This document shows, piece by piece, positions 35,634-43,420 of a DNA stretch of 64,000 bases (the first letter of the stretch is position 1; each line of letters opens with the position of its first letter). The stretch lies in NCBI RefSeq assembly GCF_006385705.1, contig NZ_VFRQ01000010.1, positions 62,001-126,000 of the forward strand, written 5' to 3'. A program made the translations under genes and the position numbers. The notes beneath the pieces are model-generated. The model saw only the letters and a list, made by a program, of their open reading frames with translations, was not told where the DNA came from and did not search any database. Source of the stretch: Pontibacter mangrovi. Its GTDB lineage: Bacteria; Bacteroidota; Bacteroidia; Cytophagales; Hymenobacteraceae.

Positions 35634-35939
35634 TTACAGTTCTTTCCTGCTATTAATTTCGTTGATGAGCGAGTCTACGTCGCCAAGCAGCTTCTCGGCT
35701 TTCTCTTTCGCGTCCTGTATCACGCGCTGCCCCTCCGACTTGGCTGTGGTGGGCATGTTCTCGCCTTTGGCGATCAGCTGCTCCAGCAGGTCCGAAAGGG
35801 TGTCGCGGTATTTTTCCAGTCTATAGCTCAGCCAGTTTCTTGTTTCGCGGCCTTTCTCCGGGGCGAAAAGCAGGCCGGCCGCAGCTCCTACAGCGGCGCC
35901 GGAAACGAAAGCCAGTAGCGCACTTGTCTTTTTACTCAT
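35634..35939 (-). CDS. YtxH-domain protein
   Basis: 101 residues: short hydrophobic, glycine/alanine-rich helix at about 7-26 (ALLAFVSGAAVGAAAGLLFAP), the YtxH signature GLLFAPEKGRETR, then an amphipathic coiled-coil-prone helix to the C-terminus. Related to general-stress YtxH proteins and to small membrane-associated proteins of unknown function. Lies between nusB and the dehydrogenase. Confidence 0.85.
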   Translation of the reverse strand: MSKKTSALLAFVSGAAVGAAAGLLFAPEKGRETRNWLSYRLEKYRDTLSDLLEQLIAKGENMPTTAKSEGQRVIQDAKEKAEKLLGDVDSLINEINSRKEL

Positions 35940-36029
35940 AGTCTCTTTTTATGCTTTATAATCTCGGGTACAAACTTTTCCTCTTCTACGGAGAAAACGC
36001 TGCAAAGGCCGTTGCTGGTTTTTGCAAGC

Positions 36030-37202
36030 TTATTTGTTGTCTATCAAGCCGCGGCCCGATTTACGGATATCGCCTTTGGCGCTAAGCTCCTGTGCCATCT
36101 TATCCAGCACACCGTTGATAAACTGCTTGCTCTTAGGGGTGCTGTACAGCTTCGAGATCTCGATGTACTCGTTGATGGTTACCTTAACCGGGATGCTGCG
36201 GAAGATGTGCATCTCACAGAGGGCCATCTTCAGGATAATTTTATCGAGCAGGGCCACGCGCTCCACGTCCCAGTTCTTCACGCTGGCTGCTATCATGGCC
36301 TCATATTTCTCGTCCTGCTCTACCGTCTGGAAGTATAAATCCTCAAAGAAGGCCTTATCGTCTTCCCAGTTGGCCGACAGGTCCAGGAGCTGCTTGTCTT
36401 CCTCGGCTTCCTCACCGAAAATCTTCACGGTTTTGTTCACCAGGCTTCTCACGATGGACTTGTTCTCCACCCAGTTCAAGTCCTGCTCCTCAAACAAAGA
36501 TTGTAAGTTTTTTTCTTTAAAGATAATGTTTTTGAAAATATGTTTCACCACCTCTACGTCCTCTTCCAGGGTATGCTCGGGCTGCTTCACATAGTCCAGA
36601 AACACGTCGTCCTTCTTCAGGATGTTCTTGTAAACGGCGCGAATCTCGCTGATGTCGGAGCCCCAGCTGATGTTGCGGCGGATGATGCTCTCCTGGTAAG
36701 ACGGGCTCTGCAGCAGGCGCTGCACCACCTTGTTGCGCAGGAAACCGGTGGTATCGGGGCCTTCGGCGGCGGTGTAGCGGTTGGCTTTCTTCTCCTCCTC
36801 TTCCTCTATCAGGCTCACAATCACCTCCAGAATCTGCAGCGTGCCCAGGTAATGGTCGTAGATGCGCTCCACGGCGCTCAGCATCTGGTTGCCGTAGTAC
36901 TTAAAGTCTTTCTTGGTGGCGTTGTTGTAAAAGGCAATCGCTCTGTTAACCGCATCAATGGCTTCCTTGTCGGCGCCCTCTGCATCGTACTCCTGCTTCT
37001 CGTGCCACTCCTTAAACATCAGGGTGGCCATTTGTTTTTTGCCTTCCAGCAGTTTTTTGTCCTGCACCTCCATTGAGTTAAGGTTGGGCGCGAAATCTTC
37101 GCTTATCTGGTCCAGGGCCAGCAGATAGTCTGAACCGACGGCTTGCTGATACGCGTAGATGGCCTGCATTGCCTTGATTCGTAGTGTTCTGCGGTTGAGC
37201 AT
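36030..37202 (-). CDS. nusB: Transcription antitermination factor NusB, long form
   Basis: 390 residues, against about 140 for E. coli NusB. The C-terminal third (about 255-375) is the NusB fold: NWDVERVALLDKIILKMALCEM and IPVKVTINEYIEISKLYSTPKSKQFINGVLDKMA. The N-terminal 250 residues hold LNRRTLRIKAMQAIYAYQQ, which resembles the start of NusB, and a long helical insertion typical of Bacteroidota. It acts in rRNA antitermination with NusE/S10 (family knowledge). First gene of the operon running to coaE. Confidence 0.92.
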   Translation of the reverse strand: MLNRRTLRIKAMQAIYAYQQAVGSDYLLALDQISEDFAPNLNSMEVQDKKLLEGKKQMATLMFKEWHEKQEYDAEGADKEAIDAVNRAIAFYNNATKKDFKYYGNQMLSAVERIYDHYLGTLQILEVIVSLIEEEEEKKANRYTAAEGPDTTGFLRNKVVQRLLQSPSYQESIIRRNISWGSDISEIRAVYKNILKKDDVFLDYVKQPEHTLEEDVEVVKHIFKNIIFKEKNLQSLFEEQDLNWVENKSIVRSLVNKTVKIFGEEAEEDKQLLDLSANWEDDKAFFEDLYFQTVEQDEKYEAMIAASVKNWDVERVALLDKIILKMALCEMHIFRSIPVKVTINEYIEISKLYSTPKSKQFINGVLDKMAQELSAKGDIRKSGRGLIDNK

Positions 37203-37309
37203 ATTTTTATTTTAAAGAGCGTGTTGTTTGGTAATGTATAAGGTGGGCCGTAGCCCGGGTAATCTGTTTGCCTACTGTGTAAAAGCGGAAGTAGCAGGCT
37301 ATAGTTCCG

Positions 37310-37342
37310 CAAAGGTAACCGGTAAAAACAAAAGTGCCACAA
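37310..37342 (-). promoter_or_regulatory. Candidate nusB operon promoter
   Basis: On the minus strand, TACCTTTG (37317-37310) preceded by TTG (37342-37340) with a 22-base spacer. The -7 box is good, the spacing slightly long. Start would be near 37303, 100 bases before nusB. Confidence 0.4.
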
Positions 37343-37391
37343 GTTAATGCAGCACTTTTGTCTTTTACAGAATCAGGTCATCTGCTGTAGC

Positions 37392-38492
37392 TTAGTAGGT
37401 AGAGCGTACCTTGCCGATGCTTTCGATGCGTTTCTTGGCCATTTTCATGGCGGCAGCCTGGTTGTGGATGCCCTCTTTCTCGGCGAGCTCAAAGATATCC
37501 AGGGTATAGCCGTAGATGCGCTCCGTCTGGGCATAGGCGCTCTCGCGGTTGTAGCCGATCAGCTCAGAGTACACGTTGATCAGGCCGCCGGCGTTGATGA
37601 GGAAGTCCGGGGCGTACACGATGCCTTTCTCGATCAGGGCCGGGCCGTGCAGTTTCTCGTCGCGCAGCTGGTTGTTGGCAGAGCCGGCGATCACCTGGCA
37701 CTTCAGGCGGTTCAGGGTATCATCGTTTACAGTGCCGCCCAGCGCGCACGGAGAGTAGATGTCCACGTCCAGGTCGTAGATCTCATCCATGCCCACTACT
37801 TTGGCGCCATACTTCTCGGATACCTCGCGCAGGCGGTCTTCGTAAATATCGGTGATGAAAATCTGGGCGTTCTCTTTAGCCAACAGCTCCACCAGGTAGC
37901 CGCCCACGTGGCCAACCCCCTGCACGGATATCTTCTTGCCCTCCAGCGAGTCGGAGCCGAACGCTTTTTTGGCAGCGGCCTTCATGCCCATGTACGTACC
38001 GTAAGCCGTAACCGGAGACGGGTCTCCGCTACCGCCCATAGACTCCGGCAGGCCGGCCACGTGCTCGGTCTCCATGCGGATGTACTCCATGTCTTTGGTA
38101 GTAGTGCCTACGTCTTCAGCGGTAATATAAGCACCGTTCAGGTTCTTCACAAAACGGCCGTATCTGCGCATAAACGCCTCGCTCTTGTCTTTTTTAGCAT
38201 CGCCGATGATCACGGCTTTACCGCCACCCAGGTTCAGACCGGAGATGGCCGCCTTGTAGGTCATACCCCTTGAAAGACGGAGAACGTCATCAAGAGCTTC
38301 TGCCTCAGAAGCGTAAGACCACATACGGGTACCGCCCAGCGCCGGCCCCAGTACGGTGTTATGAATGCCGATGATGGCTTTCAAACCAGTTTCTTTGTCG
38401 TGGCAGAAAACAACTTTCTCGTGATTGTGTTCTGATATCTGATCAAAGACTGATTTGTCTTTTTTCACTTCAACTTCTTTTAATTCCACCAT
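37392..38492 (-). CDS. Leucine dehydrogenase (ELFV family)
   Basis: 366-residue NAD-dependent branched-chain amino acid dehydrogenase: LGPALGGTRMW (48-58), K80 and K92 (MTYKAAISGLNLGGGK) at the family spacing, the Rossmann motif GVGHVGGYL and DIYSPCALGGTVND, all diagnostic of Leu/Val/Phe dehydrogenases. It makes branched-chain 2-oxo acids that can feed iso-fatty-acid synthesis, abundant in this phylum (inference). About 190 bases upstream of nusB, same strand, with its own promoter. Confidence 0.92.
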   Translation of the reverse strand: MVELKEVEVKKDKSVFDQISEHNHEKVVFCHDKETGLKAIIGIHNTVLGPALGGTRMWSYASEAEALDDVLRLSRGMTYKAAISGLNLGGGKAVIIGDAKKDKSEAFMRRYGRFVKNLNGAYITAEDVGTTTKDMEYIRMETEHVAGLPESMGGSGDPSPVTAYGTYMGMKAAAKKAFGSDSLEGKKISVQGVGHVGGYLVELLAKENAQIFITDIYEDRLREVSEKYGAKVVGMDEIYDLDVDIYSPCALGGTVNDDTLNRLKCQVIAGSANNQLRDEKLHGPALIEKGIVYAPDFLINAGGLINVYSELIGYNRESAYAQTERIYGYTLDIFELAEKEGIHNQAAAMKMAKKRIESIGKVRSTY

Positions 38493-38566
38493 TGATAGTT
38501 TTGATTAGGGGTTGTTCTATCTTTGTGAAACAGGGAGGTGAGAGATCACCCACCCTTTTCGCGCTG

Positions 38567-38596
38567 CAAAATTAAATCTTTTTTTGGTTATTTCAA
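38567..38596 (-). promoter_or_regulatory. Leucine dehydrogenase promoter
   Basis: Minus strand: TTG (38596-38594), exactly 19 bases, TAATTTTG (38574-38567). A textbook Bacteroidota promoter. Predicted start near 38560, leaving a leader of about 70 bases. Confidence 0.7.
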
Positions 38597-38646
38597 TTTG
38601 CTCTCGCTAACTCTACGTAAAAGCGCAAAGGCATCAAGTTCTGACT

Positions 38647-40428
38647 GTGAAATCGTTACGTTATCTAAATAAATACCTCCTAAAGTATAAGTACCGGCTG
38701 CTCCTGGGGCTGCTGTTCACCATCATATCCAACTTCTTTCAGATTTTGCCGGCGCAGGTGGTGCGGCATGCCTTCAACCTGATAAAGGAGGGCATTAACC
38801 TGCATGGCCTTTTCGGGGGCATGGCACAGCAGGAGGTGGTGTACGATATCTTCTCCAGAAGCATCCTGGTGTATGGCGTGATCATACTTCTGATGGCGCT
38901 GCTGCGGGGCGTGTTCCTGTTTTTCGTGCGCCAGACCATCATCGTGATGAGCCGCCTGATCGAGAACGACCTGAAGAACGAGATTTACGAGCACTACCAG
39001 AGCCTGCCGCTCAGCTTCTACCGCCGCAACAACACCGGCGATTTGATGGCGCGCATCTCGGAGGACGTGAGCCGCGTGCGCATGTACGTTGGCCCGGCCA
39101 TCATGTATGGCATCAACCTCGTCATCCTTTTCCTGATGGTGATCCCCTACATGCTGTCGGTAAACGTGAAGCTGACGCTGTATACATTGATCCCGCTGCC
39201 GATACTGGCCATCAGCATTTACTACGTCAACAACATCATCCAGCGCAAGTCCGATGAGATACAGCGCAGCCTCTCGGGCATCACCACCTTTGTGCAGGAG
39301 GCGTTCTCAGGCATCCGGGTCATCAAATCCTTTGTGCGGGAGGACGACTCGCATAACAACTTCACCACGGCCAGCAACACTTATAAGGACAAGTCGCTGG
39401 AGCTGAACTTCGTGAACTCGCTGTTTTTTCCGCTCGTGCTGTTTCTGGTGGGCCTGAGCACGATCATCACCGTGTACATCGGCGGCCAGGAGGTGATCAA
39501 CGGCAGCATCACCACCGGTAACATCGCCGAATTTATCATCTACGTGAACATGCTGACCTGGCCGGTGACCTCGCTGGGCTGGACGGCCAGCTTGGTGCAG
39601 CGCGCCGCCGCCTCGCAGGAGCGCATCAACGAGTTTCTACACACCAAAAACAACATTGTTCCCCGTGAAAACATCAGCAAAGAGCTCAAGGGCGACATCT
39701 GCTTTGAGCACGTGGACTTCGTGTACCCCGACACCGGCATCCATGCCCTGAAGGACGTGTCGTTCGACATCAGGCACGGCGAAACGCTGGCCGTGATCGG
39801 CAACACCGGCTCGGGCAAGAGCACCATCGCCAACCTGCTGCCGCGCATGTATGACGTGACGGGCGGGCGTATCCTCATCGACGGCATGGACGTGCGCGAC
39901 TACAACCTCGACAGCCTGCGCAGCCAGATCGGCTATGTGCCGCAGGATGTGTTCCTGTTCTCCGACTCTATCCGCAACAACATCGGGTTTGGCCTGCCAA
40001 GTATAACCGAGGAGCAGATGGTGCAGGCCGCCAAGGATGCCGACGTGTATGAGAACATCGCGCGTTTCCCGGAAGGGTTTAACACCAAGCTGGGTGAGCG
40101 CGGCATTACCTTATCCGGCGGCCAGAAGCAGCGGGTGTCCATTGCGCGGGCGCTGGTGCGGGAACCCAGCATCCTCATCCTCGACGACTCGCTTTCGGCT
40201 GTGGACACGAAGACCGAGAACGCCATCCTCAACAGCCTGCGCCGCATCATGCAGAACCGCACGAGCATCATCATCTCGCACCGGGTGTCATCGGTAAAAT
40301 TGGCCGACCGCATACTGGTGCTGGACGACGGGGAGATTGTGCAACACGGCACGCACGAGGAGCTGATAAACCAGGAGGGGCTCTACAAGCAACTATATGA
40401 GCGCCAGCTGCAGCAGGAAGACGTGTAA
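38647..40428 (+). CDS. ABC exporter half-transporter with degenerate Walker B
   Basis: 593 residues, MsbA/MDR-type: six membrane helices (1-325) fused to one nucleotide-binding domain. Walker A GNTGSGKST (385-393), signature LSGGQ intact (489-493), Walker B followed by aspartate D514 in LDDSLSAVD where the catalytic glutamate is expected, H-loop in IIISHRVSS. The start is GTG at 38647. In heterodimeric exporters such as TM287/288 or BmrCD this D-for-E change marks the subunit contributing the degenerate site. A matching partner is at 43420-45189. Substrate unknown (drug or lipid). Confidence 0.92.
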   Translation: MKSLRYLNKYLLKYKYRLLLGLLFTIISNFFQILPAQVVRHAFNLIKEGINLHGLFGGMAQQEVVYDIFSRSILVYGVIILLMALLRGVFLFFVRQTIIVMSRLIENDLKNEIYEHYQSLPLSFYRRNNTGDLMARISEDVSRVRMYVGPAIMYGINLVILFLMVIPYMLSVNVKLTLYTLIPLPILAISIYYVNNIIQRKSDEIQRSLSGITTFVQEAFSGIRVIKSFVREDDSHNNFTTASNTYKDKSLELNFVNSLFFPLVLFLVGLSTIITVYIGGQEVINGSITTGNIAEFIIYVNMLTWPVTSLGWTASLVQRAAASQERINEFLHTKNNIVPRENISKELKGDICFEHVDFVYPDTGIHALKDVSFDIRHGETLAVIGNTGSGKSTIANLLPRMYDVTGGRILIDGMDVRDYNLDSLRSQIGYVPQDVFLFSDSIRNNIGFGLPSITEEQMVQAAKDADVYENIARFPEGFNTKLGERGITLSGGQKQRVSIARALVREPSILILDDSLSAVDTKTENAILNSLRRIMQNRTSIIISHRVSSVKLADRILVLDDGEIVQHGTHEELINQEGLYKQLYERQLQQEDV

Positions 40429-40576
40429 AGTTTACTGATTTTTAGACGCCTTTAGCCATTTCTCATACTTCCTTGGGACATCAAAAGCAGGTAGTGGGAT
40501 TTTTTTAGCCCTGAAACTGTTATGCATACGTATAGCAGTTTTACTATCACCTTAAAACCCTCTAAACATCCTGTAT

Positions 40577-40990
40577 ATGGCTATCGACTTACAGCAAATC
40601 GGCAAAAGGTTCAGATTTTATACAAACCTGAAAGAACTGGAAATGGACGATCTGAAATCCATGACCGGCAGCGACGAAGAAACCCTTAGCAACATTATTC
40701 ATGGCCGCAACATTGTGATGGATGAGCTGGTGGCTATTGTAAAGAACTTTGCAGACCTGAACCCGCAATGGCTGATTTACGGCGAGGGCAGTATGTTTAA
40801 ACCCATGGATGAGAACGGGCATTGCCATGAGCCCAACAAGAAAGACTGCCTGAAGAAAGATAAAACTGCCTACCTGAAGCAGATGAAGGACATGCTGATT
40901 GAGCTGGAAGCGGCGGAGATCGCCAAGGGCCATAAACCGGATGTAGATGCCCTAAAGGCTAAACTAGACCAATTGCGGGCGGCACAGTAA
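40577..40990 (+). CDS. XRE-like DNA-binding protein, degenerate HTH
   Basis: 137 residues. Residues 5-75 follow the pattern of a lambda-repressor-like helix-turn-helix: IGKRFRFYTNLKELEMDDLKS, SDEETLSNIIHGRNIVMDELVAIVKNF, ending in LNPQWLIYGEGSMF, which corresponds to the WLLTGEGEM signature that closes many XRE domains in Bacteroidota. The recognition helix is poorly conserved. C-terminal half is a charged coiled-coil-like helix with a cysteine cluster (GHCHEPNKKDC). Probably a regulator; target unknown. It stands alone between the exporter gene and a terminator. Confidence 0.65.
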   Translation: MAIDLQQIGKRFRFYTNLKELEMDDLKSMTGSDEETLSNIIHGRNIVMDELVAIVKNFADLNPQWLIYGEGSMFKPMDENGHCHEPNKKDCLKKDKTAYLKQMKDMLIELEAAEIAKGHKPDVDALKAKLDQLRAAQ

Positions 40991-41006
40991 GTGCCGCTTC
41001 TTTTTT
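40979..41006 (+). terminator. Terminator overlapping the XRE-like gene stop
   Basis: Stem GCGGCAC (40979-40985) with GTGCCGC (40991-40997); the stop codon TAA lies in the five-base loop; then a T-run to 41006. Confidence 0.7.
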
Positions 41007-41032
41007 ATACTTTATACTTGAGTTTTATACTT
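41006..41032. repeat. Three tandem TATACTT words
   Basis: TATACTT at 41006-41012, 41013-41019 and 41026-41032, overlapping the end of the SUMF1-domain gene on the other strand. The densest same-orientation cluster of the window-wide motif. Confidence 0.8.
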
Positions 41033-42191
41033 ACTCCTCCAGCCGCTCTATATCGCAAACGCACCTGAAGCCGACTTTCTCTGATGGCAAAGTATAAAGC
41101 TGGCGATCTGTGATTCTGGAGCTTTCCAGTCCATCTTCCCAACTGCCCCCTTTGGCTACTCCCTTCTCAGCCACCATTTCGGCCACATTCCCTATCATAT
41201 GGAACAGGCCGTAACCCTGCGTGAAGCCACTGTAGACGTAGGCCGGTGTGCTAAATTGCAAAAAGTATGGCAGTGGCCGCTTCAGGTTAAAGTATAAATC
41301 ATGTACCTCCGTCTGCTCCAGGTCCTGTCTAACTTGCGCTACAGGTTTAGGCGAGCTGATCTTCCTGGCTATGTATGCTGCGGCTTTAGGGTTAACTTTA
41401 TACTTTGCCGTCGCTCCGGTTGCGCCTCCGTATGGAAACTTATACTTATCTAGCCCGGCGGCTGCAATGGTTTCCCACTCCTGCTCTGTTGGCAACCTAA
41501 AGGTAAATTTCAGCTTTTGCTCATTTTTGGGGTTACTGTTGTAAAAGGCTGTCACCACAGCTGAGCGCCACTTGCAGTACTCCACCGCCTGCTCGTAACT
41601 CACCCCCACCACAGGGTAAAACAAGTACTCCGGATGGTATTGATAAGACGTGACGGGTGCAATCTCATCTATTTTGTCCCCCACTGCATCTTTAGCATAA
41701 TAGTAGTCTGCTTGCCTAAGCCTGATTACAGTTGTGTCGGGCAGTTGGCGATGATAGTATAAAACAGATGAATCCCGCTGGATATAAAAAAGGAACTCCT
41801 GCCAGTGCAGGTTTGTCACCTCTACCTCATCGGCGTAAAGCTGCAGCGAATGAATGTAGACGGCACCCGGTGGGCTCCCGGTAATGCCTGCAAGAGCTGT
41901 ATCGCCTAAAATTTGTCCCATAGCAGCCCACTGAGCTGTAGTTTGCGCTTTCTTTTCCTGCTTTGATAGCTGCAACGTATCAACCTGCTTTATACTTCCG
42001 CGCCTGATGAGCTTACTATCCTGAAAGCCTTTGTAATTATCGTACGGAGTATAGTTGCCATTTGAGCCGTACTCAAGGCCGGTGTTGGTGCTGTAAGCGC
42101 CGGGATGCGCAGCGTTAGGATAGTATGACCTGCACCCTGTGAAGGGGACGACTAAAGACAATGCGTATGTTAAAATGCGCAAACTCCTCAT
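41031..42191 (-). CDS. SUMF1/GldJ-like domain lipoprotein
   Basis: 386 residues with a lipoprotein signal (PFTGC, cysteine 20) and a formylglycine-generating-enzyme/SUMF1 fold from about 110: PPGAVYIHSLQLYADEVEVTNLHWQEFLFYI, PVVGVSYEQAVEYCKWRSAVV, FRLPTEQEWETIAAAG, YGLFHMIGNVAEMVAEKGVAKGGSWEDG and VGFRCV. Bacteroidota use such lipoproteins as GldJ/GldK gliding or secretion components, but no gld/por genes are near, so the role is open. The catalytic cysteines of true FGE are not evident. The start overlaps the tetR stop by four bases (ATGA). Confidence 0.82.
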   Translation of the reverse strand: MRSLRILTYALSLVVPFTGCRSYYPNAAHPGAYSTNTGLEYGSNGNYTPYDNYKGFQDSKLIRRGSIKQVDTLQLSKQEKKAQTTAQWAAMGQILGDTALAGITGSPPGAVYIHSLQLYADEVEVTNLHWQEFLFYIQRDSSVLYYHRQLPDTTVIRLRQADYYYAKDAVGDKIDEIAPVTSYQYHPEYLFYPVVGVSYEQAVEYCKWRSAVVTAFYNSNPKNEQKLKFTFRLPTEQEWETIAAAGLDKYKFPYGGATGATAKYKVNPKAAAYIARKISSPKPVAQVRQDLEQTEVHDLYFNLKRPLPYFLQFSTPAYVYSGFTQGYGLFHMIGNVAEMVAEKGVAKGGSWEDGLESSRITDRQLYTLPSEKVGFRCVCDIERLEE

Positions 42192-42808
42192 ACCTCTTCG
42201 CCCCGTACGGTAATCCCGTTAAGGATAAGGTTGACCGTATAGAGCACATCCCGCTCAATTTTCGCGAAATCAATGGAAGGCAGCCGGTGGAAATCGGCGC
42301 GCTGGAACTCCTCGAACTGGATCAGGTCCTTCACCGTCATCATAGAATAGCCCACGCGCTCAGCATCGCAGGACATGAATATACCTTTGGCGACCCCTTC
42401 CTTTATCACCGTGGCGTAATAGTTGGCCTCCTTCCCCCGCGACTCCCGGAACAGCTCCTGGAACATGGCCCGCGTCTCGATGAGCACTTTGATGGAGATG
42501 GTATGCTCCGACACGATTTCCTGGTAGTAGCGCAGCGAGGACTGGATGTATAACAGCAGGCGCTTGTGCGGGTTGGGCTCGTGCTCGGCCAGCTGCTTGA
42601 TGTGTGAGAGGCGCGCCTTCCACTCCTGCGAGAACGCCTCGATGTAGAGCAGCTCCTTGCTTTTGTAGTAGTAGTACAGCGAGGGCTTTTTCATGCCGAT
42701 GGCCGCAGCGATGTCGTCGAGGGTGGCCTTGCTGTAGCCCAACCTGCCAAACACGCTTTTGGCTGCCTCTAAGATCAGCTCCTTTTTAGCCTCTGCTTTC
42801 TTGCCCAA
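42188..42808 (-). CDS. TetR/AcrR-family regulator
   Basis: 206 residues: N-terminal HTH (ILEAAKSVFGRLGYSKATLDDIAAAIGMKKPSLYYYYKSKELLY, about 12-55) and a ligand-binding helical domain. It heads a two-gene unit with the SUMF1-domain lipoprotein, with ATGA overlap. Its promoter carries an array of three AAGTATA words in alternating orientation within and beside the spacer, a candidate operator for autoregulation. It may also control the GyrI-like/ABC exporter genes upstream on the same strand. Confidence 0.9.
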   Translation of the reverse strand: MGKKAEAKKELILEAAKSVFGRLGYSKATLDDIAAAIGMKKPSLYYYYKSKELLYIEAFSQEWKARLSHIKQLAEHEPNPHKRLLLYIQSSLRYYQEIVSEHTISIKVLIETRAMFQELFRESRGKEANYYATVIKEGVAKGIFMSCDAERVGYSMMTVKDLIQFEEFQRADFHRLPSIDFAKIERDVLYTVNLILNGITVRGEEV

Positions 42809-42860
42809 AGTATAAATGCTGTGGTGATAAGGGGTTGATGAAGTATAAACCCGCTCCTCC

Positions 42861-42890
42861 CAAAGTTAAAGTATAAATCTATACTTGCAA
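42861..42890 (-). promoter_or_regulatory. tetR promoter with AAGTATA array in the spacer
   Basis: Minus strand: TTG (42890-42888), 19 bases, TAACTTTG (42868-42861). The spacer reads CAAGTATAGATTTATACTT, an inverted pair of the window-wide word; a third copy at 42889-42895 overlaps the -33 box. Predicted start near 42854. Confidence 0.65.
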
Positions 42891-42898
42891 GTATAGGG

Positions 42899-43420
42899 CT
42901 ACTCCTTTACCGGCACCTCCAGCACGCCTTTGTCATCCTCCGGGAACCACTCCACGTAAAACTCCTCCAGCTTCAGCTTCTCCTCCTTGGCATAGTCGAA
43001 CACGGCGGCGTATAGCTTTTTGGGCAGCAGGGCTATACTTGCCGTGGCCTCGGCCCGGACTACCTGACGGCCACCCGGCACAGTGCGCAACACATAGCCC
43101 TCCGGCAGCTTGGCAGTAGAGTCCGGGATGATGATGCCGATGAAGGCGCGGATGCTGTCGCCGCTCTTGTCGGGGTCGTTGTAGTAGATGTTGCCCGGGT
43201 AGCCCTGCAGCTCTTTCTCCTGCAGTACCTGCGACACCCGCTGAAAGGCCTCGCCCATGGCCTTGTCCTCCACAGCGCCCTCAAAGGGCTGGCCGGCTAC
43301 ATACATGGTTTCAGAAGAGGTAAGGGTGACGTCCGGCGCTGTAAAACCGCCCAGGTAAGTATAAAACACCAGCAGGATGGTGGCAACACCTGCCAGCACG
43401 TAAAAAATCTTCTTGTTCAT
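42899..43420 (-). CDS. GyrI-like/SRPBCC-unrelated small-molecule binding protein
   Basis: 173 residues: an N-terminal membrane anchor (about 4-22) and a soluble domain with a two-fold beta-alpha pattern, KAMGEAFQRVSQVLQEKELQG ... NIYYNDPDKSGDSIRAFIGIIIP ... GRQVVRAEATASIALLPKKLYAAVFDYAKEEKLKLEEFYVEWFPEDDKG, that resembles the GyrI-like (AraC effector-binding) fold. Ligand unknown. Its start codon overlaps the stop of the ABC exporter gene, so both are translated together, which suggests a role with the transporter. Confidence 0.7.
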   Translation of the reverse strand: MNKKIFYVLAGVATILLVFYTYLGGFTAPDVTLTSSETMYVAGQPFEGAVEDKAMGEAFQRVSQVLQEKELQGYPGNIYYNDPDKSGDSIRAFIGIIIPDSTAKLPEGYVLRTVPGGRQVVRAEATASIALLPKKLYAAVFDYAKEEKLKLEEFYVEWFPEDDKGVLEVPVKE

